A model generated the notes under the pieces. That model did no database searches, was not told where the DNA came from, and saw nothing but the letters and a program-made list of their open reading frames with translations. The position numbers and the translations under genes were made by a program. Shown here in pieces: positions 24,091 to 33,180 of a stretch of 64,000 nucleotides of DNA. Origin of the DNA: Steinernema hermaphroditum (lineage: Eukaryota; Nematoda; Chromadorea; Rhabditida; Steinernematidae); the NCBI GenBank assembly GCA_030435675.1, contig CM059622.1, positions 16,306,001-16,370,000 of the forward strand, given 5' to 3'. Position 1 is the stretch's first letter, and every line of letters starts with the position of its first letter.

Positions 24091-24161
24091 TGCATCGGCC
24101 GGGAATCGAACCCGGGCCGCCCGCGTGGCAGGCGAGCATTGTACCACTGAACCACCGATGC
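24091..24161 (-). tRNA. tRNA-Gly (GCC), cassette member
   Basis: 71 nt; one change in the D-arm/anticodon junction (TACAATG for TAGAATG). Diverges from the degenerate Gly-UCC gene at 24255 across a 93-bp spacer conserved in four other places. Confidence 0.88.
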
Positions 24162-24254
24162 TCGTCTTCATCGTCATTCGAATTGAATATCCCCACAGGC
24201 GTATATGCCGCGTATCTGTGTGGCAAAAACGGAAGATATGGGTCATCTCTCATC

Positions 24255-24326
24255 GCGTCTGTGGTGGAATAGTCATCATGGTTGACTTCCAAGCAATCGA
24301 CAGGGGTTCGATTCCGCCCAGGCGCA
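24255..24326 (+). tRNA. tRNA-Gly (UCC), degenerate
   Basis: 72 nt aligned with the UCC family, anticodon loop still CTTCCAA. Changes in the D arm (GTGGAATAGTCA) and in the T stem (TTCCGCCC) break pairing, so probably a pseudogene. It lies 47 bp left of the hAT target duplication. Confidence 0.75.
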
Positions 24327-24394
24327 GAAGTCGTTCTTTTGACAATAGCATTTTTCACCATATTGAGCACAAAGCTCCAATCAGTGATGCCGAA

Positions 24395-24615
24395 CGAGTC
24401 CGAAATCCCATCGAGTCCGAGTCCGGACTCGTTTCGAATTTCCAAACGAGTCCGAGTCCGAGTCCGGACTCGTTTAGGATTCTCAAACGAGTCCGAGTCC
24501 GAGTCCGGACTCGATGCCCAAAAACCCATCGAGTCCGAGTCCGAGTCCGAGTCCGGACTCGAAAAAATTCGCCGGACTCGTCGAGTCTCGAGTCCTAAAC
24601 GAGTCCGAATATCGG
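24395..24615. repeat. Left subterminal GAGTCC repeats of the hAT element
   Basis: Tandem and palindromic GAGTCC units, many forming the 14-bp palindrome CGAGTCCGGACTCG, spaced by short phrases (AATTTCCAAA, AGGATTCTCAAA). Mirrored at 29340-29530. Dense subterminal motifs of this kind are transposase-binding sites in known hAT elements; that role here is inferred. Confidence 0.8.
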
Positions 24616-24664
24616 ATTTCGGCGGGAGAGCTAAAAAGTGATAATGTTCTGGTCTCGCTTCCTC

Positions 24665-27600
24665 GAATTTACGAATTTATTGCGATATCTAACATATTAC
24701 ATGTTGTCGCACCCCATATTTATCCAACGTCCTCTGGCTTCTTGACGCGCACGGTGCCTCCATCTTTTGCTGCCCAGTGTCTTCGTTAAGTCATCGCTCC
24801 ATCGGGTTCGAGGTCTTCCGAGAGGTCTCTTCACAGGCGGGCGCCATTCTTCGAGTCGGTTGTACCAATTTTCCGGGCTTCCGTTCGCCATCTTCCAGGC
24901 GAAGTTCCACTTCCTTCTTCTTGCCGCTTCGTCGATGTCCTTCACTTTCGTGACGCCTCGGAGCCACTCATTGGTCCTCTTGTCTATTAGACGGACTCCG
25001 GCCATTCGGCGTTCCATCCTTCGCTGAGCGGTCGCAAGCCTCTTCCGCGCTGATTTCGTGAGTGACCAAGTTTCGGAACCGTAGAGCATGGCGGGAAGGA
25101 CGCACTGATCGAAGAGTTTTCGTTTCCATCGCATCAGGACGCTTCTGGAAGTCAGAAAGTCCTTGTACTTCCTGAAAACGTTCCATCCGCTTTGAATTCT
25201 TCTGTTGATCTCCTTGGAGTGGTCTCTTCTCAGCCTGACTTCCTGTCCCAGGTAGACGAAAGCTTCAACTTGCTCGATTTCTTCTCCGTTCACGAGAATC
25301 GACGCTTCTTCTGTTGCCAGGATCTTCGTCTTCTCCCTGTTCATCTTGAGGCCGCTTCTTCGGGACACTTCGTCGAGTTCTGTCACCATCTGTTGCAGCT
25401 CTTCTTCCGTGTTGGCGATCAGCGCGATGTCGTCTGCGAAGCGTAGATTCGAGAGCTTCCGGCCGTTGATGTTGATCCCGAAGTCTTCCCAGTCGAGCTC
25501 TCTGAAGATTTCTTCGAGCGTCGCCGTGAAGAGTTTTGGGCTGATCGTATCTCCCTGGCGGACTCCTCGCTGGATCTTGATCGACACACGTTCTTCACCA
25601 ATTTGGACGTAGGACGCGGCTTGATCATAGATCTTCCGCAGCAGGTTGATGATCGCAGCCGGAACTCCTTGACGTTTGATCGCGCTCCACACAGCGTTGA
25701 TTTCCACGGAGTCGAACGCCTTCTCAAAGTCGACGAAAGCGACGAAGAGCGGTAGCCGGTATTCACGCGTCTTTTCCACCAGAAGATTCACGGCTTGGAG
25801 GTGGTCCACGGTTGAATAACTTCTTCGGAATCCCGCTTGCTCCTCTGGCTGCTCAGCATCCAAAATCCGCTCAATCCGAGTGACAATCACCTTGGTCAAG
25901 ATCTTATACACGGCGGAGAGCAAAGAGATTGGTCTGTAGTTCTTCAGCAGCATCGGGTCTCCCTTCTTGAACAGTAGGATGGTCGACGCGTCTGCCATCT
26001 TCTCGGGAACCTCACAGTTTCTAAGGCACCAGTTCAGGATTCCGGTCAGAGGGACGAGAATACTGTCTTTAGCAAGTTTCAGCATTTCAACCGTAACCTT
26101 GTCCCTCCCTGGGCTTCGTCCAGTCTTCATTCTTCTCATCGCTTCTTCGACTTCTCCCGGTAAGATTTCTGGACACTCTTCTGGCTCTTCGGAGGCTTCA
26201 TATTCGACGTTAACACTGGAGGCGTATAGTTCTTCGTAGAAGTTCTTGACGACCTCGTGAATCTGTGTCTTCGTCGAGCAGAGGTTCCCATCCTTGTCGC
26301 GCAGCTGAACTATCCTTCTTCTGCCGGTAGCGACTTCGCCTCGAACCTTCCTCAGTCCCTTGCGGTTCGTCACGGCTTCTTCCACCAGGCGACGGTGATG
26401 TTCGTGGATGTCGTTGCGCACCTCACGGCGGATCAGCTTGTTGAGCTCCGTGAGGGCGATCCGGTCGTCGGTGGTGACTTGTCGCCGTCGAAGCACGTGC
26501 CTCTGTCGCAGGAGATCGGTTGTTCTTGCGCTGAGTCGGTTCTTCTTTTCTTCATCTTCTTCGGCAAACCCAGCGGCTTCATGGACATACTCGGTGAGCT
26601 GGGCATATCCTTCTTGCGATTCTGTGTTGATCCTCGGCGGGTTCAGGGCGACTGCCATCTTGAAGAGCTCCCGATTCAACGTCTTCTTCTTCTTCGGTGG
26701 CTGATCTTGTCTCCAGAGGCTCGGCGTTGGAGATTGGATCGTCGCTCGAAGAATCCGGTGGTCTGAGCCTGCGTTGTAGGAGCCCAGGACGTTTGAACTT
26801 CGGAATTGGATGCTTCTCGGAGCCAGAATGTAGTCAATACAATTCTTCGATCTTCCGTTCGGCGAGATCCATGTCCATTTACGTCCAGGCCGGCTCTTGA
26901 AGTAGGAGTTGACCGACCGGAGCCGAAAATCTTCGCAGAGGTCTACCAGAAGTTGTCCGCGCCGGTTTCTTTCGCCGTAGCCGTGGTTGCCAATCGCATC
27001 TTCGTCTTCATCGGTTCTGCGGCCCATCTTCGCGTTCATGTCTCCGAGCAGAACAGGGATTATCCGTCGATTGGATTCCCCCGATCCACCAACGTTGGCA
27101 CCCCTGTTGACTCCTATCGGCATACCAACGTGGCGCAGTTCTGCCCGGATTTCCTCCAGAAAGGCTTCGTAGTCATCTTCTTCTTCATCGTCATCTTCTT
27201 CGTCATCGATTCCTCTGGATCCCGTCGCGGGCGCATACAGAGAGTAGAGGCGCAGGATTTGGTCTTCGAACTGGAGATCCAGATAAGAAATCCTCGAGGA
27301 GACTTGGCGGAACTGTCGGACGTTGCGCTTCAGTTGTTTCTTCAAGAAGAATCCGGTGCCCGAAGTGCTTGCGTTATCTTCTGGTCCTGCGTGGAAGAAG
27401 CAGAAATCCGAGTCTTCCAGGTCCATTGCGCCGAAGTTCTTCCATCTGTGCTCGGTGAGGGCGATGACGTCGATGTTGGTCTTCTCCAACTCCTTCTGCA
27501 GCTCGACGAGGCGTGGCGTTGACGACATCCGGCGCACATTGAGTGTTCCAAGCACAACGCGAGGAAACGGGTGGGGGTGGAACATTACTAGACTCTGCGG

Positions 27601-27720
27601 TTCCAATGCTTCTGAGTCTAGCCCCGCTGTCTAGATGAGAGCGACGGAGGGACCCGACCGCTCACCACCACGACAGACAGAAATTGAAAAGAACGTCCAA
27701 ATTGCCATTTGCCATTTGGA
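24665..27720 (-). mobile_element. Full-length RTE-clade LINE
   Basis: 3056 bp flanked by exact 10-bp duplications TCGCTTCCTC (24655-24664 and 27721-27730). 5' end at 27720; 3' end at 24665 with hairpin-like ACATGTAATATGT, AATAAA and tandem AAATTCGT units. Contains one intact ORF. The insertion lies between the hAT transposase stop and the hAT left terminus. Confidence 0.92.
24697..27606 (-). CDS. RTE retrotransposon endonuclease-reverse transcriptase
   Basis: A single uninterrupted 969-aa ORF. Residues about 15-270 are an APE-type endonuclease: GTLNVRRM, TEHRW, YAPATG, GDMNAK and SDHR occur in order. The reverse transcriptase lies around 480-760, with KNYRPISLL, AGFRRSYSTVDHL, DFEKAFDSV, GVRQGDTISP, the catalytic LRFADDIALI and YLGQEV. 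The C-terminus has an RTE-style GRPRTRWSDDL block. The length is close to other RTE proteins (about 1000 aa). All recognised catalytic motifs are present and the target duplication is perfect, so the copy is young and possibly active. No separate ORF1 is seen, as usual for RTE. Confidence 0.95.
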   Translation of the reverse strand: MEPQSLVMFHPHPFPRVVLGTLNVRRMSSTPRLVELQKELEKTNIDVIALTEHRWKNFGAMDLEDSDFCFFHAGPEDNASTSGTGFFLKKQLKRNVRQFRQVSSRISYLDLQFEDQILRLYSLYAPATGSRGIDDEEDDDEEEDDYEAFLEEIRAELRHVGMPIGVNRGANVGGSGESNRRIIPVLLGDMNAKMGRRTDEDEDAIGNHGYGERNRRGQLLVDLCEDFRLRSVNSYFKSRPGRKWTWISPNGRSKNCIDYILAPRSIQFRSSNVLGSYNAGSDHRILRATIQSPTPSLWRQDQPPKKKKTLNRELFKMAVALNPPRINTESQEGYAQLTEYVHEAAGFAEEDEEKKNRLSARTTDLLRQRHVLRRRQVTTDDRIALTELNKLIRREVRNDIHEHHRRLVEEAVTNRKGLRKVRGEVATGRRRIVQLRDKDGNLCSTKTQIHEVVKNFYEELYASSVNVEYEASEEPEECPEILPGEVEEAMRRMKTGRSPGRDKVTVEMLKLAKDSILVPLTGILNWCLRNCEVPEKMADASTILLFKKGDPMLLKNYRPISLLSAVYKILTKVIVTRIERILDAEQPEEQAGFRRSYSTVDHLQAVNLLVEKTREYRLPLFVAFVDFEKAFDSVEINAVWSAIKRQGVPAAIINLLRKIYDQAASYVQIGEERVSIKIQRGVRQGDTISPKLFTATLEEIFRELDWEDFGININGRKLSNLRFADDIALIANTEEELQQMVTELDEVSRRSGLKMNREKTKILATEEASILVNGEEIEQVEAFVYLGQEVRLRRDHSKEINRRIQSGWNVFRKYKDFLTSRSVLMRWKRKLFDQCVLPAMLYGSETWSLTKSARKRLATAQRRMERRMAGVRLIDKRTNEWLRGVTKVKDIDEAARRRKWNFAWKMANGSPENWYNRLEEWRPPVKRPLGRPRTRWSDDLTKTLGSKRWRHRARQEARGRWINMGCDNM

Positions 27721-27782
27721 TCGCTTCCTCAGTTTTATATAAATCAACAATGAGTAACAACAACAAAAACGGGTAAAAAGTA

Positions 27783-29143
27783 TCAACAGTTGGATAAGAA
27801 CTTAAAGTTCATGATTAAGAACGTTCTAACCCGTAAGGTTTCATCCGATGCTCTATTTCGACGTCCAGCCGAAAAAATAGTTGCAAGAGAGAATGTTCTC
27901 TCCGACGACGCGCTGCTCGCTGGGACGGAGAGGAATCTCAGTGCCAGCTCGCGCAGTTTGGGCATCATCGTCACCTAAATTAATTACTGTGAAATTAAAG
28001 CGTTATGATCACCTCTACCTGTTCTTGCGAAGCCCAAAAGTCCAGTGCAGATTGACAAACAAACTTGTTGCGTTCTTTTCTATAGATATCGAGCTCTTTT
28101 CGTAGAACATCCTGATCTGAAGCTGCTTCGGAGTGTGCGTGACGCATATTGGCAGCATCTTCCAACAGATCACGACAAAAGGATGGAACATTGCTTCTAT
28201 CTTGTGATGGTGTAGACATTTCGTCAACCAGTTGAACTTCTTCCACATCATCCGCTATAGGGTTGCGAGCGACAGCAATAATAATCCGTTCAACCTCTGC
28301 TTGTTCAAGTGGACTCAGAGCGAAATCATACATGGGATAAAGATATGTGCTGATCAAGTAACGCTCGTCAAATTCGCGGGTACCGAATTTGAACCTTGTT
28401 CTCAGTTCTCTTGAAAGAGCGGCGCTGACATCGTCACTTGTCCGCTTCTGAAATTCTCACCAAGGTTAAATTGGTTAATTAGTCAACTGGCTTTACCTCC
28501 AAACGCAGAAGTTGGCTTTTTATGAAAGGGAAAACATGACTTATTGTGACATCCGTTTCGAGCTCCATTTTTCTTGTGAATTCTTCGTACGGCTTCATGA
28601 TTTCAAGCACTTTATTGACAAAAGTAAGATCCCTTGAAGTCAAGGCTTCCCTTTCAAGGTAGGAACAGACGTCTTGTAACTTGTCCCACACGTCAACAAT
28701 CCGACGGAATACGTGATAAATGTAGTTCCATCTGTAAAGATATACATCTGTAATACACTCTTACTTACAACATTCTTTCTTACCTCGTCCGAGATGGCAA
28801 AACAAGAGTGAGACCGCTTCTGATAAACAATTCTAAAACTCGCCCTGATAACTCCAATTTGCAAGCTCTAAAACTCTTGTTCACTTTTGCTCAAGGTGGC
28901 TGAAACTTACTTGCATCGTACGCCTTTTTCAACTTGCTCGAAGAACTGCCAGACCGATTCCGTTCTCCGGTCCTTCCGTTTCTGACTACCAACAGCAATA
29001 AATACCGGGACGGTAACATTGTTTTCTGTTGGTGTCGACGTAGAGTCCGACGTAAAATCCGGCGTAGAATCCGGCTCTTTCTCCGACGTAGAGTCGGGCT
29101 CTTCTTCACGACTGCCGGGTGAGGCATCAGCAAGTCCATCCAT
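27783..29143 (-). pseudogene. Broken BED-hAT transposase
   Basis: Minus-strand pieces in order: N-terminal acidic region and BED zinc-finger start (SVWQFFEQVEKGVRCK, 28911-29143); a central core piece with WNYIYHVFRRIVDVWDKL (28640-28750) and TSRDLTFVNKVLEIMKPYEEF; and a C-terminal hAT dimerisation segment with PASSASSERTFSLA (27783-27974). The rest of the BED finger and much of the DDE core are missing or frameshifted, and the span (about 450 codons) is shorter than a full hAT transposase, so an internal deletion is likely. Introns may explain part of the gaps. Confidence 0.82.
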
Positions 29144-29339
29144 TATTACCTGAAATTCATGTTATGACGAACAGGGCTAGGATGGTTACATGGAAATCAC
29201 GAGAGAAGCTCGGACAGCAAATATTAAAATTGAAAGTTTCAGTATTTTTTGAAAGTACGTTCAACTCAATCAAAAATTACGGAAGGATTCATTCAAAAAT
29301 TACGGGCGGACTGCTGGAATTGAGTGGAGTCGGCGCAAG

Positions 29340-29530
29340 TCGGCGCAGTTGCATCCGGACTCGTTTGGAATTTTGAAACGAGTCCGAGTCCGAGTCCGGA
29401 CTCGATAGCAATTTTCAAACGAGTCCGAGTCCGAGTCCGGACTCGATGCCCAAAAACCCATCGAGTCCGAGTCCGAGTCTCGAGTCTCGAGTCCGGACCA
29501 ACGAGTCCGGACTCGTTTTCGGACTCGTCG
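29340..29530. repeat. Right subterminal GAGTCC repeats of the hAT element
   Basis: Mirror of 24395-24615, including the palindrome CGAGTCCGGACTCG and the same spacer phrases. A small isolated patch of the same motif occurs at 30016-30042 outside the element. Confidence 0.8.
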
Positions 29531-29547
29531 GCATCACTGGCTCCAAT

Positions 29548-30706
29548 TACATGCTCTAATTAACACAAGCAGACAAGGTGCTCATTACGAATCATTTGCA
29601 GTTGCATTTTGCTATACATGTTCCCAGAAGGACACCTGATTTCTGCTGAAATGGACCCTTCCTTTTATATTCATAGTCTGCGGTGATGCCTAATGAAAGA
29701 ATGTGTGCCTTCAGTGCAACACCTTCTCACGAATTGTTGCGTGCAGAATGCGGATTCGGACTGGGATTAGATGCTGATCTTTTGCAAATCTTAAAACGGA
29801 AATATTTTCTGTTTACGACGGCACGTTCCCGAAAATCGACACTACAAACGTGGTACAAACATCGTCCCCATGTTTTGGAAGTCGCATTCGTGAAATGTCT
29901 CTATATACGGTACTGTTTTCTCCGCCTGCCCCAGCTTTATCATTACCGTTAACTGCAGGATAATTGGTGTAACATGTCACAAATTATGCAGGTCATTTGT
30001 GTCACGCAGAGATCGGAACGAGTCCGGGCTCGAGTCCGGACGTCATGTCTGTGCTGGTCAATTATGTTTGCACGCCTCTCATAACGACCAAAATAAGTGC
30101 AGCTTACTTCATAGAATGTGGTGTCAATTAACATTAATAACAACAGACTTTAATAGTAGACATGTACTTTAGGGCATCGGCTATATCTTAATTCGATTAA
30201 TAACACCATTTCAATAACAGATCGTGTTCACCACCTCATTCCAGTGGGCTCCATCTCAGTTTCTTTACCAGGTCTCCGTAGCAAATACCCTTCTGATGCT
30301 CGTCCCGATCAGAGAACTTAGTCTAACTACACCGTGCCAACCGATTTTGGACACTCGAAGTATCTTTGAGATACCCTCAAAGGACAATCGGTATACTACA
30401 CGACCGTATTTCAATAAAGTTGAAGACTAGTGAGTGTACTTCTTTGTTCCTCTTCCCTCGTCTCGCTGTATAATCGTGTTAAAGTACAAGAAGTTAAAGT
30501 TAAAGATAGTTGTCTGATGAAGTGGGAGGCCTGTTGGGCCTGGGAGGCCTGTCACCCACAGAGAAGGAGTTGCTTTGTTTCCAGGGATACGTATTTTTTG
30601 GTATCTTTCATTTCACGTTTTGAAAAGTTGTCGTCATCTCGGCAATCGAACCTCTTGTGATTTCATGGGACGCAACCAGTCTGATAATCGTTGTTTTTAC
30701 TTGACG
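29548..30706. other. Intergenic, no gene seen
   Basis: AT-rich sequence between the hAT and Tc1 elements. Only a stray patch of hAT subterminal motif at 30016-30042 stands out. No ORF with recognisable homology. Confidence 0.4.
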
Positions 30707-30708
30707 TA

Positions 30709-32376
30709 CAGTGGCGAGCATAGAAATAGCCGCACCTCCCACATAAAGTTTCAACTGCCGATTTACCCTAAATTTTCAAATATAGGCTCTAAACCAAGGG
30801 TACTGCCAGATGTGGAATTTATCAAGCAATAAGGTGGTGTTGTTTATTTTCCGTCCAGGACCCAGTGCGCCGCCAGGAAATGTAATACATTCGGCCGACT
30901 CAGATTTGGCGCGGTCACAGAAATAGCCGCACCCGGAGTTCCACTGCTTTCTACGTGTTTTTTGGCGAATTTTTTGCGTTCTGTTGTTTCTTTCGTTATC
31001 CCACGTTACTTCCGCTGTCATTCTGACACTTAATTCATCTAGAGCATAGAAAGAGGTTAACATGTCACACCCCAAAAGAGTACCTACGACGATATCCTGA
31101 AGAATGAGGATAATTTCCGGGGAATAATCGCCGAGAAACTGAGAATCTCGGAATGGGTTGTGCGAAACACTGTGAAGTCGTTGTACAACCACGGGGAAAA
31201 CCTGGGAAATGCCGTAGGGAAGCGCAAGGCACGAAAAAGGGCCATCTGTTTCGATAGGAAGATCGCCTGGATCTCGAAAGCAGACCGAAAAAAGTCGTTT
31301 TTCTGCTGAGGTATCCAATTTCGGTCGGGTTTTTTGGGCTTGGTGTGAGCGCGCAGGCTGTTCTACAACATTTAAATGAAATAGGAGTGACGGGATGCGT
31401 TCCTAGCAAAAAACCATACGTATCCAGAACAAATCGACAAGGCCACATGGCCTTTAGCAAGCAGCACGTCGACCAATGACCCGCAGGCAAGGCCAAATCA
31501 CTGTTTTGACGGTCGCATTCAATTTCCGCCGTCTAGTGTGGGTCGTAATAACGTAAATCCGACGGTTCCTAGGAGATGAATTCGATCCATAACATACGAA
31601 GGCCACAATCAAGCATGCTAGTGCTTCTATAAGAGTGGGAGTTGGCATCCGGTGGTCCGGGATCCATCCGGTTTTTCACATCGAAGGTGTTCTTGATGGT
31701 GAGAAGTTCGTGGATGACGTGGAAAGCGTATTTTAACCACGCACATCCCAAAAAACCCGACCGAAATTGGATACCTCAGCAGAAAAACGACTTTTTTCGG
31801 TCTGCTTTCGAGATCCAGGCGATCTTCCTATCGAAACAGATGGCCCTTTTTCGTGCCTTGCGCTTCCCTACGGCATTTCCCAGGTTTTCCCCGTGGTTGT
31901 ACAACGACTTCACAGTGTTTCGCACAACCCATTCCGAGATTCTCAGTTTCTCGGCGATTATTCCCCGGAAATTATCCTCATTCTTCAGGATATCGTCGTA
32001 GGTACTCTTTTGGGGTGTGACATGTTAACCTCTTTCTATGCTCTAGATGAATTAAGTGTCAGAACGACAGCGGAAGTAACGTGGGATAACGAAAGAAACA
32101 ACAGAACGCAAAAAATTCGCCAAAAAACACCTAGAAAGCAGTGGAACTCCGGGTGCGGCTATTTCTGGGACCGCGCCAAATCTGAGTCGGCCGAATGTAT
32201 TACATTTCCTGGCGGCGCACTGGGTCCTGGACGGAAAATAAACAACACCACCTTATTGCTTGATAAATTCTACATCTGGCAGTACCCTTGGTTTAGAGCC
32301 TATATTTGAAAATTTAGGGTAAATCGGCAGTTGAAACTTTATGTGGGAGGTGCGGCTATTTCTATGCTCGCCACTG
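30709..32376. mobile_element. Tc1-like fold-back element with 630-bp arms
   Basis: TA-flanked element with termini CAGTGGCGAGCATAGAAATA. The left arm (30709-31338) and right arm (31747-32376) are both 630 bp and nearly identical inverted copies. Each carries the transposase N-terminal helix-turn-helix (RISEWVVRNTVKSL) facing inward. The 408-bp centre (31339-31746) continues the left transposase (GVSAQAVLQHLNEIGVTGC, then HPVFHIEGVLDGEKF in another frame) with stops and shifts. Dead element: two 5' halves joined head to head. The 180-aa ORFs at 30776 and 31767 are antisense shadows of the arms. Confidence 0.9.
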
Positions 32377-32421
32377 TAAGTCCGGGGGGGGATATGGAAT
32401 ACCAAGTGTTTAACAAAATGA

Positions 32422-32492
32422 GCATCGGTGGTTCAGTGGTAGAATGCTCGCCTGCCACGCGGGCTGTCCGGGTTCGATTCCCGGCCGATGCA
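32422..32492 (+). tRNA. tRNA-Gly (GCC)
   Basis: 71 nt, unpaired copy 45 bp after the Tc1-like element. Variable-loop region reads GCTGTCCGGG instead of GCGGCCCGGG; stems remain paired. Confidence 0.92.
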
Positions 32493-32614
32493 AACGCTTC
32501 TTTTTGTCTTACCTGGATTTTATATATGCATTCTCCTTACATCTTGCAATATACGTTGAATTGATTCTCGGTCGAATGTTGTTTTCACCTTCACCATGGT
32601 CAAATGATATTTAT

Positions 32615-32778
32615 GCGGGGAAGCGCGAACGCTGTCCCCTGACTCAAAAATTTAGCTGTTGGCCAACTCCAACTCGGAGCTGCCACACGGGTCAGCCGGG
32701 AGCGAAAGTGCAATGTCCCAGCCTCGCCATGGATTCCCCGCCTTGCTGATCGCGGGGAGATCCCAGCCAGGTAAGTTT
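32615..32778 (-). ncRNA. U1 spliceosomal snRNA
   Basis: Minus-strand RNA of about 164 nt, the usual U1 length. It starts AAACTTACCTGGCTG, complementary to 5' splice sites. Stem-loop I follows (its loop reads GATCAGCA where known U1 has GATCACGA or GATCATGA), then stem-loop II with ATTGCAC for U1A, GCTGACCC, stem-loop III, an Sm site AAATTTTTG, and a 3' stem-loop IV capped by GCGTTCGCGC. The ends are approximate. It is transcribed away from the SL1 RNA gene and shares its promoter element (32799-32828). The altered loop I may weaken U1-70K binding, so a variant or a recently decaying copy is possible. Confidence 0.9.
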
Positions 32779-32798
32779 ATGAGCCGCCCTGTGCTGGT

Positions 32799-32828
32799 CA
32801 CTTATGCACGGAGCGACCGTTCCGTTGC
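32799..32828 (-). promoter_or_regulatory. Proximal sequence element of the U1 gene
   Basis: Minus-strand 30-bp block containing AACGGTCGCTC and ending CATAAGTG, about 21-50 bp before the U1 start. It matches the block before the SL1 gene at 25 of 30 positions by eye, including an unbroken AACGGTCGCTC. Confidence 0.8.
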
Positions 32829-32941
32829 AAAGGTCTGACCGCTTCATTCCACAGAAACAGAGAGAAACATATGACCCACAAAAGCCACTCGTTCGCATCG
32901 CTTCGACAGTGAGAGCGCCGCCGATCATGACTTGCGCCGCT

Positions 32942-32971
32942 GCAACGAAACGGTCGCTCACCACACAAGTG
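32942..32971 (+). promoter_or_regulatory. Proximal sequence element of the SL1 gene
   Basis: Plus-strand block GCAACGAAACGGTCGCTC followed by CACAAGTG, 22-51 bp before the SL start. The near-identical copy upstream of U1 at the same distance supports a shared snRNA/SL-type PSE. Confidence 0.8.
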
Positions 32972-32992
32972 CCTCCGAACCACAACGACGTC

Positions 32993-33092
32993 GGTTTAAT
33001 TACCCAAGTTTGAGGTAAACATTAGATCCGCTCTTTCAAATGGAAGTGGCGAGATAAATTTTGGAACAGCGTCCTGTCAGGATGCCTATAAG
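32993..33092 (+). ncRNA. SL1 spliced-leader RNA
   Basis: Donor RNA for trans-splicing of nematode mRNAs. The first 22 nt (GGTTTAATTACC...AAGTTTGAG, 32993-33014) equal the C. elegans SL1 exon as I know it, followed directly by splice donor GTAAAC. Downstream are an Sm-binding site AAATTTTGG (33056-33064) and a 3' hairpin GCGTCCT-GTC-AGGATGC (33069-33085). The length of about 100 nt fits SL RNAs. No 5S rRNA gene is adjacent, unlike the C. elegans SL1 array. The 3' end is approximate. Confidence 0.95.
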
Positions 33093-33180
33093 AACACGGT
33101 GACTTTAGAAAACGACGTTATTTTGGGATGCTTACAGAAGGCGTAGGATCCGAGGGTGTGTACTCCGACGTATAAGACAA

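Larger units (their letters stand above)
24382..29539 (-). mobile_element. hAT transposon with nested RTE insertion
   Basis: Termini CAGTGATGCCGA...TCGGCATCACTG are inverted repeats, flanked by exact 8-bp duplications GCTCCAAT (24374-24381, 29540-29547), the hAT signature. Subterminal regions at both ends are packed with CGAGTCCGAGTCCGGACTCG-type repeats. The minus strand carries a broken transposase (27783-29143). Without the RTE at 24665-27720 the element is about 2.1 kb. Confidence 0.92.

Noticed and set aside
26806..27522. 238-aa plus-strand ORF
   Set aside because: Antisense of the RTE endonuclease domain.
30776..31318. 180-aa ORF, repeated at 31767-32309 on the other strand
   Set aside because: Both are antisense to the degraded Tc1 transposase in the fold-back arms; the duplication merely reflects the inverted repeat.
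32860..33130. 5S rRNA next to the SL1 gene, as in C. elegans
   Set aside because: No 5S-like sequence is present on either side; the neighbour is U1 snRNA.
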